From an uncultured Verrucomicrobia subdivision 3 bacterium (lineage in GTDB: Bacteria > Verrucomicrobiota > Verrucomicrobiia > Limisphaerales > DASXHY01), in the NCBI GenBank assembly GCA_937890005.1, contig CALBZA010000038.1, positions 1 to 64,000 of the forward strand: DNA of 64,000 bases, in the 5' to 3' direction. A program made the translations under genes and the position numbers. Positions 43,421-53,395 of the stretch are shown here, piece by piece. The notes below the pieces were generated by a model. The model had not been told where the DNA came from, made no database searches, and worked only from the letters and a program-made list of their open reading frames with translations. Every line of letters begins with the position of its first letter. The stretch's first letter is position 1.

Positions 43421-45628
43421 TCAGCGTTGAAGCGGGATTCCCCTCTGGAGACAGGTGCGCATCAGGCGCAGCTGACCGTGTGGATATCGCTCTCCCAGCG
43501 ATTCGAACACGCCTGTGAGATTGCCGAAGCCATGCCGTTCGAAAGCGGCTGCGATCTCCCTTTGAGCGACCGGACTCACGATGCGTGAAATCTCCAGGGT
43601 TTCTCCGGCCAGCAGTGCTTCATCGAGGTGACCGAAAATGGTCGATTCCTTCAAACCTCGAATGCGGGAGATCTCTTCAACCGTCTTGCCGGCACTGAAC
43701 AGATGAATTGTTTCCTGGATGGTCTCTGAGAGTCTCGAGCGCGTGGGGATTCCAGTCGGTCGAGCCGTAAAGGTTTCCTCCGCAAAGACCTGGCGCGGGT
43801 TTGTTTCAAGAAACTCGCGAATCGCCTGAATGAACACAGCGCCGAACTCACCCAGCTTCTTGTCACCCACGCCGCTGATTCGCGCAAACGCCGTTTGATC
43901 CTGCGGATAAATCCTTGCCATCTGCCGCAGTGAAACATCCGAGAAAATGATGTAGGGCGGCACACTGCGTTCGTCGGCCAGCTGTTTTCGCAACTGACGA
44001 AGCTTGTCGAACAGAGCTTCGTCACACGCAATTTCACCCGAACGCTGTTTCGCCGGTTGAATCGCTGCAATGGGTCGTGTGAGCGTTATCTTCTGGCGAG
44101 ACTTCAACGCCGCGCGTCCTTCCGCCGTCAGTTCCACCACACTGAACTGCTCCTGTCTCTGTTTCAGAAATCCCAGCCGGATCAGTTCGCGTCCGATCGA
44201 TCCCCATTCCGAGCGGGTGTGTTCCGTTCCAATGCCGTAGGTCGAAATCGTCGTGTGGCCGAGCTTCCGGACGCGCTCCGTGTCCGCACCGCAAAGCACT
44301 TCCACCACGTGCTGAATGCCCACGCCAAAGCCGCTCTTCTCCCGGATGCGGTAAACGCACGAAAGAAATTTCTGCGCGGCAATTGTTCCGTCCCAGGTCT
44401 CACGCGGCGTCAGGCAGTTGTCGCAGCCTTCGCAATTCTGAATCTCGTGATTGACCTCGCCAAAGTACTCGAGAAGGTGCGCCCGCCGGCAGCTGGCGAT
44501 TTCGGCGTAGTGAACGATCTGCTCCAGCTGCTGCCGCGCAATCTCCCGCTCGCGCGGATCCGGCTTCTCGTCAATGAACCGGCTGTACTTGATTCGATCG
44601 CCCGGACTGAAGAGCAGCAGGCATTCACTCGGCAGGCCATCGCGTCCGGCGCGTCCCGTCTCCTGATAGTAGCCTTCAATGTTTTTCGGCAGATCGTAAT
44701 GGATGACAAAGCGAACGTTCGGCTTGTTGATGCCCATGCCGAACGCAATCGTCGCGCAAACCACGCGGACTTCGTCACGCAGAAACGCTTCCTGGCTTCG
44801 GCTGCGTTCATTGTTTTCCATCCCGGCGTGATAAGCCGCGGCTGCAATACCATCCGCATTCAGCTTGTTCGCCAGGCTTTCCGCTGTCTTGCGCGCCTGA
44901 CAGTAAACAATTCCGCTCTCACGCTTGCGGCCACGAATGAACTCCAGGATCTGGTCGTAGGCGTCCTTCTTTCCAGAAACGCGGTAAATCAGATTCGGCC
45001 GATTGAAGCTCGCCACGAAACAGGCCGGATCGCGGAGATGAAGCTGCTTGATGATGTCCTGCCGGACACGCTCTGTGGCCGTGGCGGTCAACGCCATGAA
45101 TGGCACGCCGGGGAAATGCGAGCGCAGCGTTTTCAGCTGGCGATATTCGGGACGGAAATCGTGTCCCCACTCGCTGATGCAATGGGCTTCGTCGATGGCG
45201 AACAGGCTGACATTCCAGCGCTTCAGATCCTCAAGGAAGCCTGACAACATCAACCGTTCCGGTGCGACATAGAGAAGTTTGTAGTCGCCATTGTGCAGAC
45301 CGCGCAGACGCGGACGCGATTCGCCGGTCTCGAGCGATGAGTTGAGAAAAGTCGCAGGAACACCGACGGCCTGCAACGCGTCCACCTGGTCCTTCATCAG
45401 CGCGATCAGCGGCGAAACAACAACGGTCAATCCAGGACGAATCAACGCCGGCAACTGATAGCAAAGTGATTTACCTCCGCCGGTGGGAAGCACTGCAAAG
45501 ACGTCTCGTCCGGAGAGCGATTCGGAGATGATGTCCTTTTGAAGCGGCCGAAACGTGCTGAAGCCAAAATACTGCTTCAGCATCGGTTCCAACGCTTGGG
45601 AAGATTGCCCTTCGACACCAGAAATCAC
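43421..45628 (-). CDS. recQ: ATP-dependent DNA helicase RecQ
   Basis: 735 residues from a GTG start (ATG 45583, at MLKQYFGF, is an equally good start). RecQ unwinds DNA 3' to 5' in recombination and repair. Motif I is LPTGGGKSLCYQLPAL and the DEAH box is FAIDEAHCISEWGHDFR. QETGRAGRDGLPSECLL is motif VI. The zinc-binding cysteines follow in CRRAHLLEYFGEVNHEIQNC and CDNC. Winged-helix, HRDC (about 545-620) and a C-terminal HTH_40-type region (RLSETIQETIHLFSAGKTVEEI) complete the long form of RecQ. Stand-alone gene. Confidence 0.95.
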   Translation of the reverse strand: MISGVEGQSSQALEPMLKQYFGFSTFRPLQKDIISESLSGRDVFAVLPTGGGKSLCYQLPALIRPGLTVVVSPLIALMKDQVDALQAVGVPATFLNSSLETGESRPRLRGLHNGDYKLLYVAPERLMLSGFLEDLKRWNVSLFAIDEAHCISEWGHDFRPEYRQLKTLRSHFPGVPFMALTATATERVRQDIIKQLHLRDPACFVASFNRPNLIYRVSGKKDAYDQILEFIRGRKRESGIVYCQARKTAESLANKLNADGIAAAAYHAGMENNERSRSQEAFLRDEVRVVCATIAFGMGINKPNVRFVIHYDLPKNIEGYYQETGRAGRDGLPSECLLLFSPGDRIKYSRFIDEKPDPREREIARQQLEQIVHYAEIASCRRAHLLEYFGEVNHEIQNCEGCDNCLTPRETWDGTIAAQKFLSCVYRIREKSGFGVGIQHVVEVLCGADTERVRKLGHTTISTYGIGTEHTRSEWGSIGRELIRLGFLKQRQEQFSVVELTAEGRAALKSRQKITLTRPIAAIQPAKQRSGEIACDEALFDKLRQLRKQLADERSVPPYIIFSDVSLRQMARIYPQDQTAFARISGVGDKKLGEFGAVFIQAIREFLETNPRQVFAEETFTARPTGIPTRSRLSETIQETIHLFSAGKTVEEISRIRGLKESTIFGHLDEALLAGETLEISRIVSPVAQREIAAAFERHGFGNLTGVFESLGERYPHGQLRLMRTCLQRGIPLQR

Positions 45629-46233
45629 GCAGATGTTCTACCGAATGCGACTGGATTCCCAAAGCAAAAATCCAAGGATGACAATCTCACCTCAGACTCA
45701 GCCTCGCTGGCGCAAATGGAAATGAGGAACAACAAGAGGAATGCACAATTAACCTAAAATCCGTTTGTTCTGTCATCTGGGTTCATCCGCGAAATCTGCG
45801 GATTCTCCGGTTATCCGCAGATGACGCAGATTTTCGCAGATTACGGCAATACCTTCTTTTTCACCGCGGAGACGTGGAGAAAGAAAAACTCTGAAAACCT
45901 CTGCGTCTTCGAATCTTCGCGCCTTCGCGTTAATTCGTCTGTATTCTCATCTGCGTTCATCTGCGAAATCTGTGGACTCTCCGCGGTTATCCGCAGATGA
46001 CGCAGATTTTCGCAGATTACATGTGTTCGTCGCGGGGCGCGCCGAACGGCAGCCGGGGCGGCTGCGATTCCCATCCAGTTTACGATCGGCGGTGCGATTG
46101 GTCGAAAGTCGGCCATACTCAATCCACGAATGATTCCGATCATCTCTGCGTTCTTTGCGACCTCTGCGGTTATCAAAAGTTTGTTCGAAACTTCAGCGCT
46201 CACAAAGCGCCGCTACAGGGCAACGTCAGAAGC
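45629..46233. repeat. Two direct copies of a composite intergenic repeat
   Basis: No gene in about 600 bases. A 75-base unit (catctgggttcatccgcg ... attttcgcagattac) occurs at 45770-45844 and again at 45941-46020, the second preceded by a 'ctgcgtcttcgaatcttcgc' unit from 45901. Within each unit the left half (atctgcgaaatctgcgga) is roughly the inverse of the right half (tccgcagatgacgcagat), so a long hairpin is possible. A third copy lies at 27622-27740. Confidence 0.85.
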
Positions 46234-46755
46234 TCAAAAGCGGTAGCTGAGGCCGAGCATGTGAAGATTCAATCCAGGATTTGGAGTACCGATGCCCGCA
46301 TTCGACATGTGCTGATAACGATAGGCGAACCGGACATGTTCCGTGACGTTCCAGTTCAAACCGATGTGCGTGGTGAACTGAAAATGAACACCATAATTCC
46401 GCTCCCTGAACGCGTATCGACTGATGTAAGTGGGGCTGCTTCCGCCTTCGAGCGACAACGGGAAATGTCTTCTCCAAAGTTCAAGAGACGGGCCAACTCT
46501 TCCAACGAATCCATCCTGATCGTCACCACGAAGCCATCCTGCGGCGGTATCCAGCCGGGACCGAACTGAAAAGTTTTCTCCAAGGTTCCATTTCCACGGC
46601 AGCTGAAAATCGAGGTGTGCCTCCACCTGCCGGAATGTTTTGCTTCGCTCGTTCAGCGATGTTCCACCTCGAACCCCGATGGTGGTTTCGTCCCAAACAC
46701 CGGCATGAGCGAGCGACAACGGAATAAAAAACGCGAGCAACCAACGTATCTTCAT
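46234..46755 (-). CDS. PagL-like lipid A deacylase / acyloxyacyl hydrolase
   Basis: 173 residues from ATG 46755. A Sec signal MKIRWLLAFFIPLSLAHA is followed by an eight-stranded beta-barrel-like pattern of alternating residues ending in the outer-membrane C-terminal motif LGLSYRF. The PagL catalytic signature YRYQHMSNAGIGTPNPGLNLH is present, with His149 and Ser151 equivalent to the active-site His and Ser of PagL, which removes the 3-O acyl chain of lipid A in the outer membrane. It indicates an LPS-bearing cell. An upstream ATG would add 14 residues and bury the signal, so the shorter start is preferred. Confidence 0.85.
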   Translation of the reverse strand: MKIRWLLAFFIPLSLAHAGVWDETTIGVRGGTSLNERSKTFRQVEAHLDFQLPWKWNLGENFSVRSRLDTAAGWLRGDDQDGFVGRVGPSLELWRRHFPLSLEGGSSPTYISRYAFRERNYGVHFQFTTHIGLNWNVTEHVRFAYRYQHMSNAGIGTPNPGLNLHMLGLSYRF

Positions 46756-46899
46756 AGGTTCAACTCCCGATCTGATGCGCGGCGTCTTTCCACGCACGCG
46801 CGCACACTGCCATCAGTCCGTTCAAACGCAAGCGGGGCATGTTCCGCTTGAGAGTGCCGCACATTCATCCCATGGCGGCACGTGAAACCATGAGAACCC

Positions 46900-48735
46900 T
46901 CAGGATTCGAGAAACCGAATCGACCGGCTCTTCTCGGCGCGTTTGCGCTGGTTCTCGTCGAGGATTTTTTTGCGCAGACGCAGATTCTTCGGCGTGGCTT
47001 CGACGTATTCGTCCACGTCGATATATTCCAGCGCGCGCTCAAGGCTCAGCTTGAGAGGCGCGTTGAGCTGGATGCCCTTGCCGTCGCCCTGCGAACGCAT
47101 GTTGGTAAGCTTTTTCTCCTTCACCGGATTGACCGGGATGTCGTTCTCGCGCGCGTTCTCGCCGACGATCATTCCGACGTAAACGCTGTCGCCCGGCTCA
47201 ATCATCAACCGGCCGCGTTCCTGGATCATGTTCAGCGCATAGCTTGTGGCATCGCCGTTGTCCATGCTGACCAGCGATCCATTCTTGCGCGCCGCGATTT
47301 CGCCGCGATCCGGACCGTATTCGTGGAAGAGATGGCTCATCACGCCCATGCCCTTGGTCGAATTGACGAGATCGGTTTCAAAGCCGATCAAACCGCGCAT
47401 CGGGATCAGTGCCTCAACCGAAACCACGGCGCCGACATGATTCATGTTCACGATCTGCGCCTTGCGGTTGGAGAGATTCTCCATGATGGTCCCCAGGTTC
47501 TCGTTGGGAACTTCGACGAACAGCTTTTCAATCGGCTCCAGCGGTTCACCGTTCGGCCCCTTCTTCCAAAGCACTTCGGGACGCGACACGAGAACTTCAT
47601 AACCTTCGCGACGCATCTGTTCGACGAGAATGGCGATCTGCATTTCGCCGCGGCCGCTGACAGCGAAAACCTTTGGATCGCTCGTCTGCGCAATGCGCAA
47701 TGCCACGTTCGTGCGCGTTTCCTTCACCAACCGATCCCAGATATGTCGCGCTGTGACGAGCTTGCCGTCCTGCCCAGCGAGCGGACCGTCGTTGACCGCG
47801 AACTCCATCTGAATCGTGGGCGGATCGATCGGAATATAAGGCAGAGCCGGACGCGCCTCGGAATCGCAGATGGTTTCACCGATGAAGACATCTTCGAAAC
47901 CGGTAAGCCCGACGATGTCGCCCGCGTGCGCCTCCTGCACTTCGATGCGCTTCATGCCCTCGAAATGATAAATCGCCGTGATCTTGCCCTTGGTGATTTT
48001 TCCATCGCCATGACGGCAGATCGCGGGTTCGCCAACTTTGACTTTGCCCTCGTAAATCTTTCCGAACGCGATACGGCCGAGGTAATCGCTGTAATCGAGA
48101 TTCGCCACCAGCAGCTGGAAACCTTCGCCGGCGTGCGCGCGGGGCGGCGGAATGTGCTTCACGATCGCTTCGAACAGCGGCTCCATCGTGCCCGACGCGT
48201 GTTCGAGTTCGACCTTGGCGTAACCTTCCTTGGCCGAGCAGTAGATGAACGGAAAATCAAGCTGTTCATCCGTCGCGTTGAGCGACATGAACAGTTCAAA
48301 CACCTGATCCAGCACCTTCTTGGGATTGGCATTTTCGCGATCGATCTTGTTGATGACGACGATCGGCTTGGCGCCGGCTTCAAGCGCCTTGCGCAGCACA
48401 AAGCGGGTCTGCGCCTGGGGACCTTCTGCGGAATCGACGACCAGCAGCACGCCGTCGATCATGTTCATGATGCGTTCCACTTCACCGCCGAAGTCGGCGT
48501 GACCCGGCGTATCGACGATGTTGACATGGTAATTCTTGTATTTGAACGCAGCATTCTTGGCGCGGATGGTGATGCCCTTCTCCCTTTCGAGATCCATCGA
48601 GTCCATGAGGCGCTCGACCTGGGTTTCAGCCTGGTTGGCGCGGAAGGTGCCTGACTGCTTGAGGAGGCAATCGACAAGTGTGGTTTTGCCGTGATCGACG
48701 TGTGCGATGATCGCAATGTTCCGAATGTGCTGCAT
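46900..48735 (-). CDS. typA: Translational GTPase TypA/BipA
   Basis: 611 residues from ATG 48735 (an upstream GTG would add 10). A ribosome-associated GTPase of the EF-G family with roles in 50S assembly, stress and cold growth. IAHVDHGKTTL is G1, KGITI is the switch region, DTPGHADFGGEV is G3 and NKIDREN is G4. Domain II, the EF-G-like domains III and V and the BipA-specific C-terminal domain (LSLERALEYIDVDEYVEATP) are all present, so the gene is complete. Monocistronic. Confidence 0.97.
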   Translation of the reverse strand: MQHIRNIAIIAHVDHGKTTLVDCLLKQSGTFRANQAETQVERLMDSMDLEREKGITIRAKNAAFKYKNYHVNIVDTPGHADFGGEVERIMNMIDGVLLVVDSAEGPQAQTRFVLRKALEAGAKPIVVINKIDRENANPKKVLDQVFELFMSLNATDEQLDFPFIYCSAKEGYAKVELEHASGTMEPLFEAIVKHIPPPRAHAGEGFQLLVANLDYSDYLGRIAFGKIYEGKVKVGEPAICRHGDGKITKGKITAIYHFEGMKRIEVQEAHAGDIVGLTGFEDVFIGETICDSEARPALPYIPIDPPTIQMEFAVNDGPLAGQDGKLVTARHIWDRLVKETRTNVALRIAQTSDPKVFAVSGRGEMQIAILVEQMRREGYEVLVSRPEVLWKKGPNGEPLEPIEKLFVEVPNENLGTIMENLSNRKAQIVNMNHVGAVVSVEALIPMRGLIGFETDLVNSTKGMGVMSHLFHEYGPDRGEIAARKNGSLVSMDNGDATSYALNMIQERGRLMIEPGDSVYVGMIVGENARENDIPVNPVKEKKLTNMRSQGDGKGIQLNAPLKLSLERALEYIDVDEYVEATPKNLRLRKKILDENQRKRAEKSRSIRFLES

Positions 48736-49220
48736 AATGTCTGATTCCAAATCCACGTCCGTCACTGTAGCGGAGAAATTTAATAAAATTCAATTTACGG
48801 CACGCAAGTGCGCCCGCGCTACCCACCGGGTGAATGGAGCCGCGTACTGTGCCTTTTGGCCAGAAAAGGTCAAGCCCGGCGTCAGATTTTCGTCCTGGCC
48901 GATTAGCGTCCGATTAGCACCAAAAAGATTGTCACCGCACGAGGAAACCGTTCGGGTAAACAGGTCGTTGCGCCAAAAGTCGGCGTTACCCGACTGCCAT
49001 CAAAACTCTCAGAGCCGTATGCGCGAATGTTCGAAGAACAGATACCGTGAGACAGCAATGTGGACTGACAGGGCGGTAAGAATTTAAACATCGTCGTCTT
49101 TCCCAAAAACACCCGATTCCGCACACGACGAGATCATCGATCTCGTCGCTCGAAGCGCAGCAGGTCTGGAACGTCGCGCGAATCGACATCCCTGCCCTTT
49201 TAAAAAACTTCCCGCAGCTC
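48736..49220. other. Intergenic region upstream of typA
   Basis: About 485 bases containing the typA promoter. Short frames only; no recognisable gene, repeat or structured RNA was seen. Confidence 0.5.
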
Positions 49221-51869
49221 TTAGCGGCTGCGGATCTTCACCGTCGCCGGTTCCAAACCTTCGGCTATCGCTTTCACAGTGATGGTTCCGGATTGGCCGG
49301 CTTTCGTGCGAATGATCGCGAGTGCCAGACCGTTGAAGGCGTTCCGCTGCTTCGACTGGAACGATTCGAAATCAATCGGGCTGCCGTTGTCGGTTGCAAT
49401 GATTTCTCCCGGTCCTTCGATTTCAAACTGGATGCGGTTTTTCGTGCGCGGGACCAGGTTGCCGTTCTTGTCGGCGATGGTCAGGGTCACGAATGACAGG
49501 TCCTGCCCATCGGCAGCAATCCGATCGCGATCGGCTTCCAGCAACAGCTTCGTCGCGGGGCCGGTGGTCTTCATGCTCGATGTTGTCCACTTCTTCCCGT
49601 TCCTGTAGGCCACCACCTTCAGTTCGCCCGGCTGATAGACCACGTCGTCCCATCGCAGGCGGTAGGTAAACTGGCCCTTCTTTTTACGTCCGAGTGACTT
49701 GCCGTTCAGGAACAGCTCTGCTTCATCTCCGGAAGTATAAACATGAACCGGCGTGACCTGTCCGACGCGATCCGGCCAGTTCCAGTGCGGAAGGATGTGC
49801 GCCATGGGCAGCTCCGAACGCCAGCGCGACTGGTAAAGATAAAAGCGGTCTTTCTTGAAGCCCGCGAGATCGATGATGCCGAAATACGAACTGCGTGACG
49901 GCACCCGGATTTTTCCGATTTCCTTGAGCTCCTTTTCCGCACGCGCTTTTTCCGCGGGATCGGTGTAGTTGAGCAGATTACTGAGATCGGCGTTGTAAGG
50001 CGTCGGTTCGCCAAGATAATCGAATCCGGTCCAAACAAACTCGCCAGCCACATACGGGAATTCGTCCTGTCCGCGGAACTCCACATCCGGTGTCGTCGCC
50101 CAGCGCGGCGCGTAAAGATCGTATGAACTGACATGAAAGTCGGACAACCCTTCCGCCTTGTCGTCGGACACGGGGAAGAAATATTCGCCGCGCGAACTGA
50201 TGGTCGAAGCGGTCTCACTGCCGTAAATCGGCATGTCGGGATTTGCGGCGCGCACTTTGCCATATTCCTGCGGCTTGTAGTTGTAGCCGAACACATCGAT
50301 CGTCTTCTGAAATCCATTGTATCCAGCCTGGATGTGATTGCAGCCGGCGGTCGTGAGACGTGTCGAATCCTCCTGATGGGCGATGTCCGTGAGCCACTGC
50401 GACAGCTTGTGGCCGCTCGTGGAGCCCTGTTCGCCAATTTCATTGCCTGTGCTCCACAGAATGACGGACGGATGATTCCGATCGCGCCGGATCAGTGCTC
50501 GCATATCCTTTTCCGCCCAGTCCGGGAACAACAGCGCGTAGCCGTTCCGCTTTTTGGCGCGCATCCAGGTGTCGGTGAATTCATCGATCACAACGAAGCC
50601 CATGCTGTCACACAGATCGAGCAGTTCCGGAGCGGGCGGGTTGTGACTGGTGCGAATCGCATTGCAGCCCATTTCCTTCAGAATTTCGAGCTGACGTTCG
50701 ATCGCACGGGTATTGATCGCCGCGCCAAGCGCGCCGAGATCGTGATGATTGCAAACGCCGTTGAGCCGGAAGTGCTTTCCGTTCAGCAGAAAACCTTTCG
50801 CGACATCGAATGCAATCGTCCGGATGCCGAACGGTGTTTCATAACGATCCACAATCTTCCCGTCGTGTTCGATTGTGGTCACCGAGAGATAACGCTGCGG
50901 TTTCTCAATGCTCCAGAGCCGCGGGTTCTTCAGCGTGATTCGTGACGTCACCTTCTCGGTTTTGCCAGCGGCAATTTCAATCGCCGCAATTTCGATCTCC
51001 GCCACAGCGTTCTTTCCTGGAACACCTTTGTCATTCAATTCAAACACCTCGTTCTTCACGGCAATCGTGGCGAGCGAGCCGGTTTCATTGATGACATCAA
51101 CGTCGATCTGCACAGTAGCGGCATGAGCGGTGACTTCCGGCGTGGTGACGAATGTTCCCCACTGCGCGACATGCACGGGCGCCGTTTTTTCCAGCCAGAC
51201 ATTTCGATAAATGCCTCCACCCGGATACCACCGGGAGGATTCCTCTGGATTGTCCAATCGGATTGCAATGACGTTGTCCCCGCCGAAACGAATGTGCGGT
51301 GTCAGATCCACACGCCACGAAGCATAGCCATAAGGCCAGCCTCCGACGTACTGGCCGTTGATCCAGACGTTCGCGAAAGACATCGCACCATCGATGTACA
51401 AATGAAAATGGCGGCCGTTGTCGGATGCCGGCACTTGAAACGCTTTTCGGTACCACGCAACACCCCACCAGGGCAGCTTTCCGGTTTCGCCCGGGTACTC
51501 CTGTTTGAATTCGCCTTCAACACCCCAATCGTGCGGCAGGTTGAGTTTGCGCCAGGAGGAATCGTTGAAATCCGGTGTCACGTAAGCGACATCACCGCCG
51601 GGATTGCCCTCGGGCCGCGCGACGGGAGCATTCGTTGAGAACTCCGAACCGGTCGCCGTCATGAAGGTTTTGATATTGGTGTAAGCGAGGGTCGATTGAG
51701 CACCCGCCGGATCTCCATGAGTGAATCGCCAGTTTTCGTTGAAGAGAATCCGTTCACGCACCGGCGCCGCCGATGCAAACAGTGGCAGCGACGCCGCCAT
51801 GAGCAGCAACGCCATAGTCAGTGTTCCCTTGAACGGCCAAAGCATCTGATACGATTTCATTTTGCGCAT
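49221..51869 (-). CDS. Secreted glycoside hydrolase family 2 (beta-galactosidase-like)
   Basis: 882 residues from ATG 51869, preceded by a GAGAGGGG ribosome binding site. The signal sequence is TLTMALLLMAASLPLFASAA. The jelly-roll domain (GVAWYRKAFQVP...FANVWINGQYVGGWPYGYASW) comes next, then an Ig-like domain, the TIM barrel with HNPPAPELLDLCDSMGFVVIDE and acid/base Glu477 (WSTGNEIGEQ), and nucleophile Glu552 (YGSETAS). After the barrel come a DUF4982-type domain and an invasin/Big-like domain to the end. The family removes beta-linked galactose, glucuronate or mannose residues; the specificity is not certain here. Likely periplasmic, part of the glycan-degrading region. Confidence 0.92.
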   Translation of the reverse strand: MRKMKSYQMLWPFKGTLTMALLLMAASLPLFASAAPVRERILFNENWRFTHGDPAGAQSTLAYTNIKTFMTATGSEFSTNAPVARPEGNPGGDVAYVTPDFNDSSWRKLNLPHDWGVEGEFKQEYPGETGKLPWWGVAWYRKAFQVPASDNGRHFHLYIDGAMSFANVWINGQYVGGWPYGYASWRVDLTPHIRFGGDNVIAIRLDNPEESSRWYPGGGIYRNVWLEKTAPVHVAQWGTFVTTPEVTAHAATVQIDVDVINETGSLATIAVKNEVFELNDKGVPGKNAVAEIEIAAIEIAAGKTEKVTSRITLKNPRLWSIEKPQRYLSVTTIEHDGKIVDRYETPFGIRTIAFDVAKGFLLNGKHFRLNGVCNHHDLGALGAAINTRAIERQLEILKEMGCNAIRTSHNPPAPELLDLCDSMGFVVIDEFTDTWMRAKKRNGYALLFPDWAEKDMRALIRRDRNHPSVILWSTGNEIGEQGSTSGHKLSQWLTDIAHQEDSTRLTTAGCNHIQAGYNGFQKTIDVFGYNYKPQEYGKVRAANPDMPIYGSETASTISSRGEYFFPVSDDKAEGLSDFHVSSYDLYAPRWATTPDVEFRGQDEFPYVAGEFVWTGFDYLGEPTPYNADLSNLLNYTDPAEKARAEKELKEIGKIRVPSRSSYFGIIDLAGFKKDRFYLYQSRWRSELPMAHILPHWNWPDRVGQVTPVHVYTSGDEAELFLNGKSLGRKKKGQFTYRLRWDDVVYQPGELKVVAYRNGKKWTTSSMKTTGPATKLLLEADRDRIAADGQDLSFVTLTIADKNGNLVPRTKNRIQFEIEGPGEIIATDNGSPIDFESFQSKQRNAFNGLALAIIRTKAGQSGTITVKAIAEGLEPATVKIRSR

Positions 51870-52156
51870 AGTTGAGCCCCTCTCTTCGCGAGGTTGAATC
51901 CTCGGACTCGCGACCGGGCAACATCGCGAACTCGGCCATGAGAATAACAATCGGGAATGAACACAACCGCCATTTCGGGTGAATTGGGCCGGGCCACACA
52001 GGTTGGATCAGCTCAGAACAGCCCATGGATCTTCAAACGCGTGCCCAGACCGGAGTGGAATTGCGGTCGGAGTGGGGTTTTACCCGCTTCACAGCGCGTC
52101 GATTCCGAGATTGGGTTTGCTCTTTGAAAGAGCGTCCGATTTAATTTTCGCCACTG
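51870..52156. other. Divergent promoter region between GH2 and radical SAM genes
   Basis: 287 bases between divergent starts. No palindrome or structured element was recognised. Confidence 0.4.
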
Positions 52157-53179
52157 ATGATTCAACCGTTGAAGCCGAACGCCGAGTTGTTGCAGTTGCG
52201 CGGCGAGGCCCAGAAAGAATTCCACGAAAAAGCCGCGCGTGCAGCTCGCGCCCGATTTGGCAAACGCGTGTTTGTCCGGGCTGTTGTCGAAGTTTCCAAT
52301 TTCTGCCGCGAGAATTGCGCCTATTGCGGCATGCGGCGCGACAACCGGTCGCTCTCCCGCTTCCGCGCCAGTCACGAGCAGATGGCCGAACTGATCCTTC
52401 ACCACCGGCCCTCCAGCATCACTGACATCAATATCCAGGCCGGCGAAGATCCGGTGGCGGTGCGCGAAGTGGTTCTGCCGCTCATCCGCACGCTTCGACG
52501 TGAAACCGATCTCGGCATCAGTGTCTGCCTCGGTTCGCTCAGCCATTCCATTTACGCCGAACTGAAGAACGCCGGCGCGAGCATCTATATCATCAAGTTC
52601 GAAATCGGCGATCCCGTCCGCTACGCCGAAATGCAGGCGCCCGGAAAATACGAGGAACGGCTCAACAACATCCAGCACCTTGCCTCGACCGGATGGCGTG
52701 TCAGCTCGGGATTCATCGCGGGGCTCCCGGGACAAACTCCCGACGATCTCCTTCAAAACCTTTCCCTTGCCGACGACCTGCCGCTTGACGGCTGCAGTGT
52801 GAGCCCGTTCATACCTGGCGACGAATCGCCGCTCGCCAATGCGCCGATGGCAGACATCGACGTCACTTTAAACTGCATGGCGGCCATGCGATTGATGCGG
52901 CCGGACTGGGTGATTCCGTCGGTCAGCGCATTGAACCTCGCCGAACCGGGGCAAGGTTATCGCCGCGGCCTGCGCACCGGAGCGAATCTCGTCACGATCA
53001 ACATGACGCCGTCGGACATTCGTGGAAACTATCTCCTCTACAAACGCGACCGCTTCATCATGACGGAGGAACGCATTCTCGAAGCGATCGCGGCCGAAGG
53101 ATTGGAACCATCATCGCAAAGCCTGGTCGATTTCTTCGGGAGAGAGTCCGCAACCGAAGGCGTTCGCAGCGCCATATAA
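52157..53179 (+). CDS. Radical SAM protein, HydE/PylB/BioB-like
   Basis: 340 residues. The 4Fe-4S cluster motif CRENCAYC has Cys50, Cys54 and Cys57 (CxxxCxxC), followed by GMRRDNRSLSRFR. The barrel signature elements NIQAGEDPVAVREVVLPLI, FIAGLPGQT and a C-terminal BATS-like region (GANLVTINMTPSDIRGNYLLYKRDRFIMTEERI) fit the HydE/PylB/biotin synthase group. HydE helps build the [FeFe]-hydrogenase H-cluster, but neither HydF, HydG nor hydrogenase genes are nearby, and biotin or pyrrolysine genes are also absent. The function is therefore unassigned. Cytosolic; single gene between GH2 and GH127 genes. Confidence 0.85.
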   Translation: MIQPLKPNAELLQLRGEAQKEFHEKAARAARARFGKRVFVRAVVEVSNFCRENCAYCGMRRDNRSLSRFRASHEQMAELILHHRPSSITDINIQAGEDPVAVREVVLPLIRTLRRETDLGISVCLGSLSHSIYAELKNAGASIYIIKFEIGDPVRYAEMQAPGKYEERLNNIQHLASTGWRVSSGFIAGLPGQTPDDLLQNLSLADDLPLDGCSVSPFIPGDESPLANAPMADIDVTLNCMAAMRLMRPDWVIPSVSALNLAEPGQGYRRGLRTGANLVTINMTPSDIRGNYLLYKRDRFIMTEERILEAIAAEGLEPSSQSLVDFFGRESATEGVRSAI

Positions 53180-53395
53180 AAAGCCCGCTTTGGGCCGGCA
53201 TTCGTTGCGATGGCCTGCTAGACGTTTCGGCGACTGACAGGCTTTTCTTCGCCCTCCAATTCGCGCAGGCATATCCTAAATGCACTGCCGGCTATCCGTT
53301 TTCATCCTTTGCGCGCAAAGGCATTGAGCCGACGACGTCAGATCGCGTATAAGCAGCTCAATTCAACGTGACCCGCGCCGCGCATCCATCAACGT
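53180..53395. other. Intergenic region after the radical SAM gene
   Basis: AAAAAGCCCGCTTTGGGC just after the stop codon could form a weak terminator hairpin (GCCC/GGGC). Nothing else was recognised. Confidence 0.35.

Noticed and set aside
47323..48654. 443-codon plus-strand frame opposite typA
   Set aside because: typA is complete and conserved on the minus strand.
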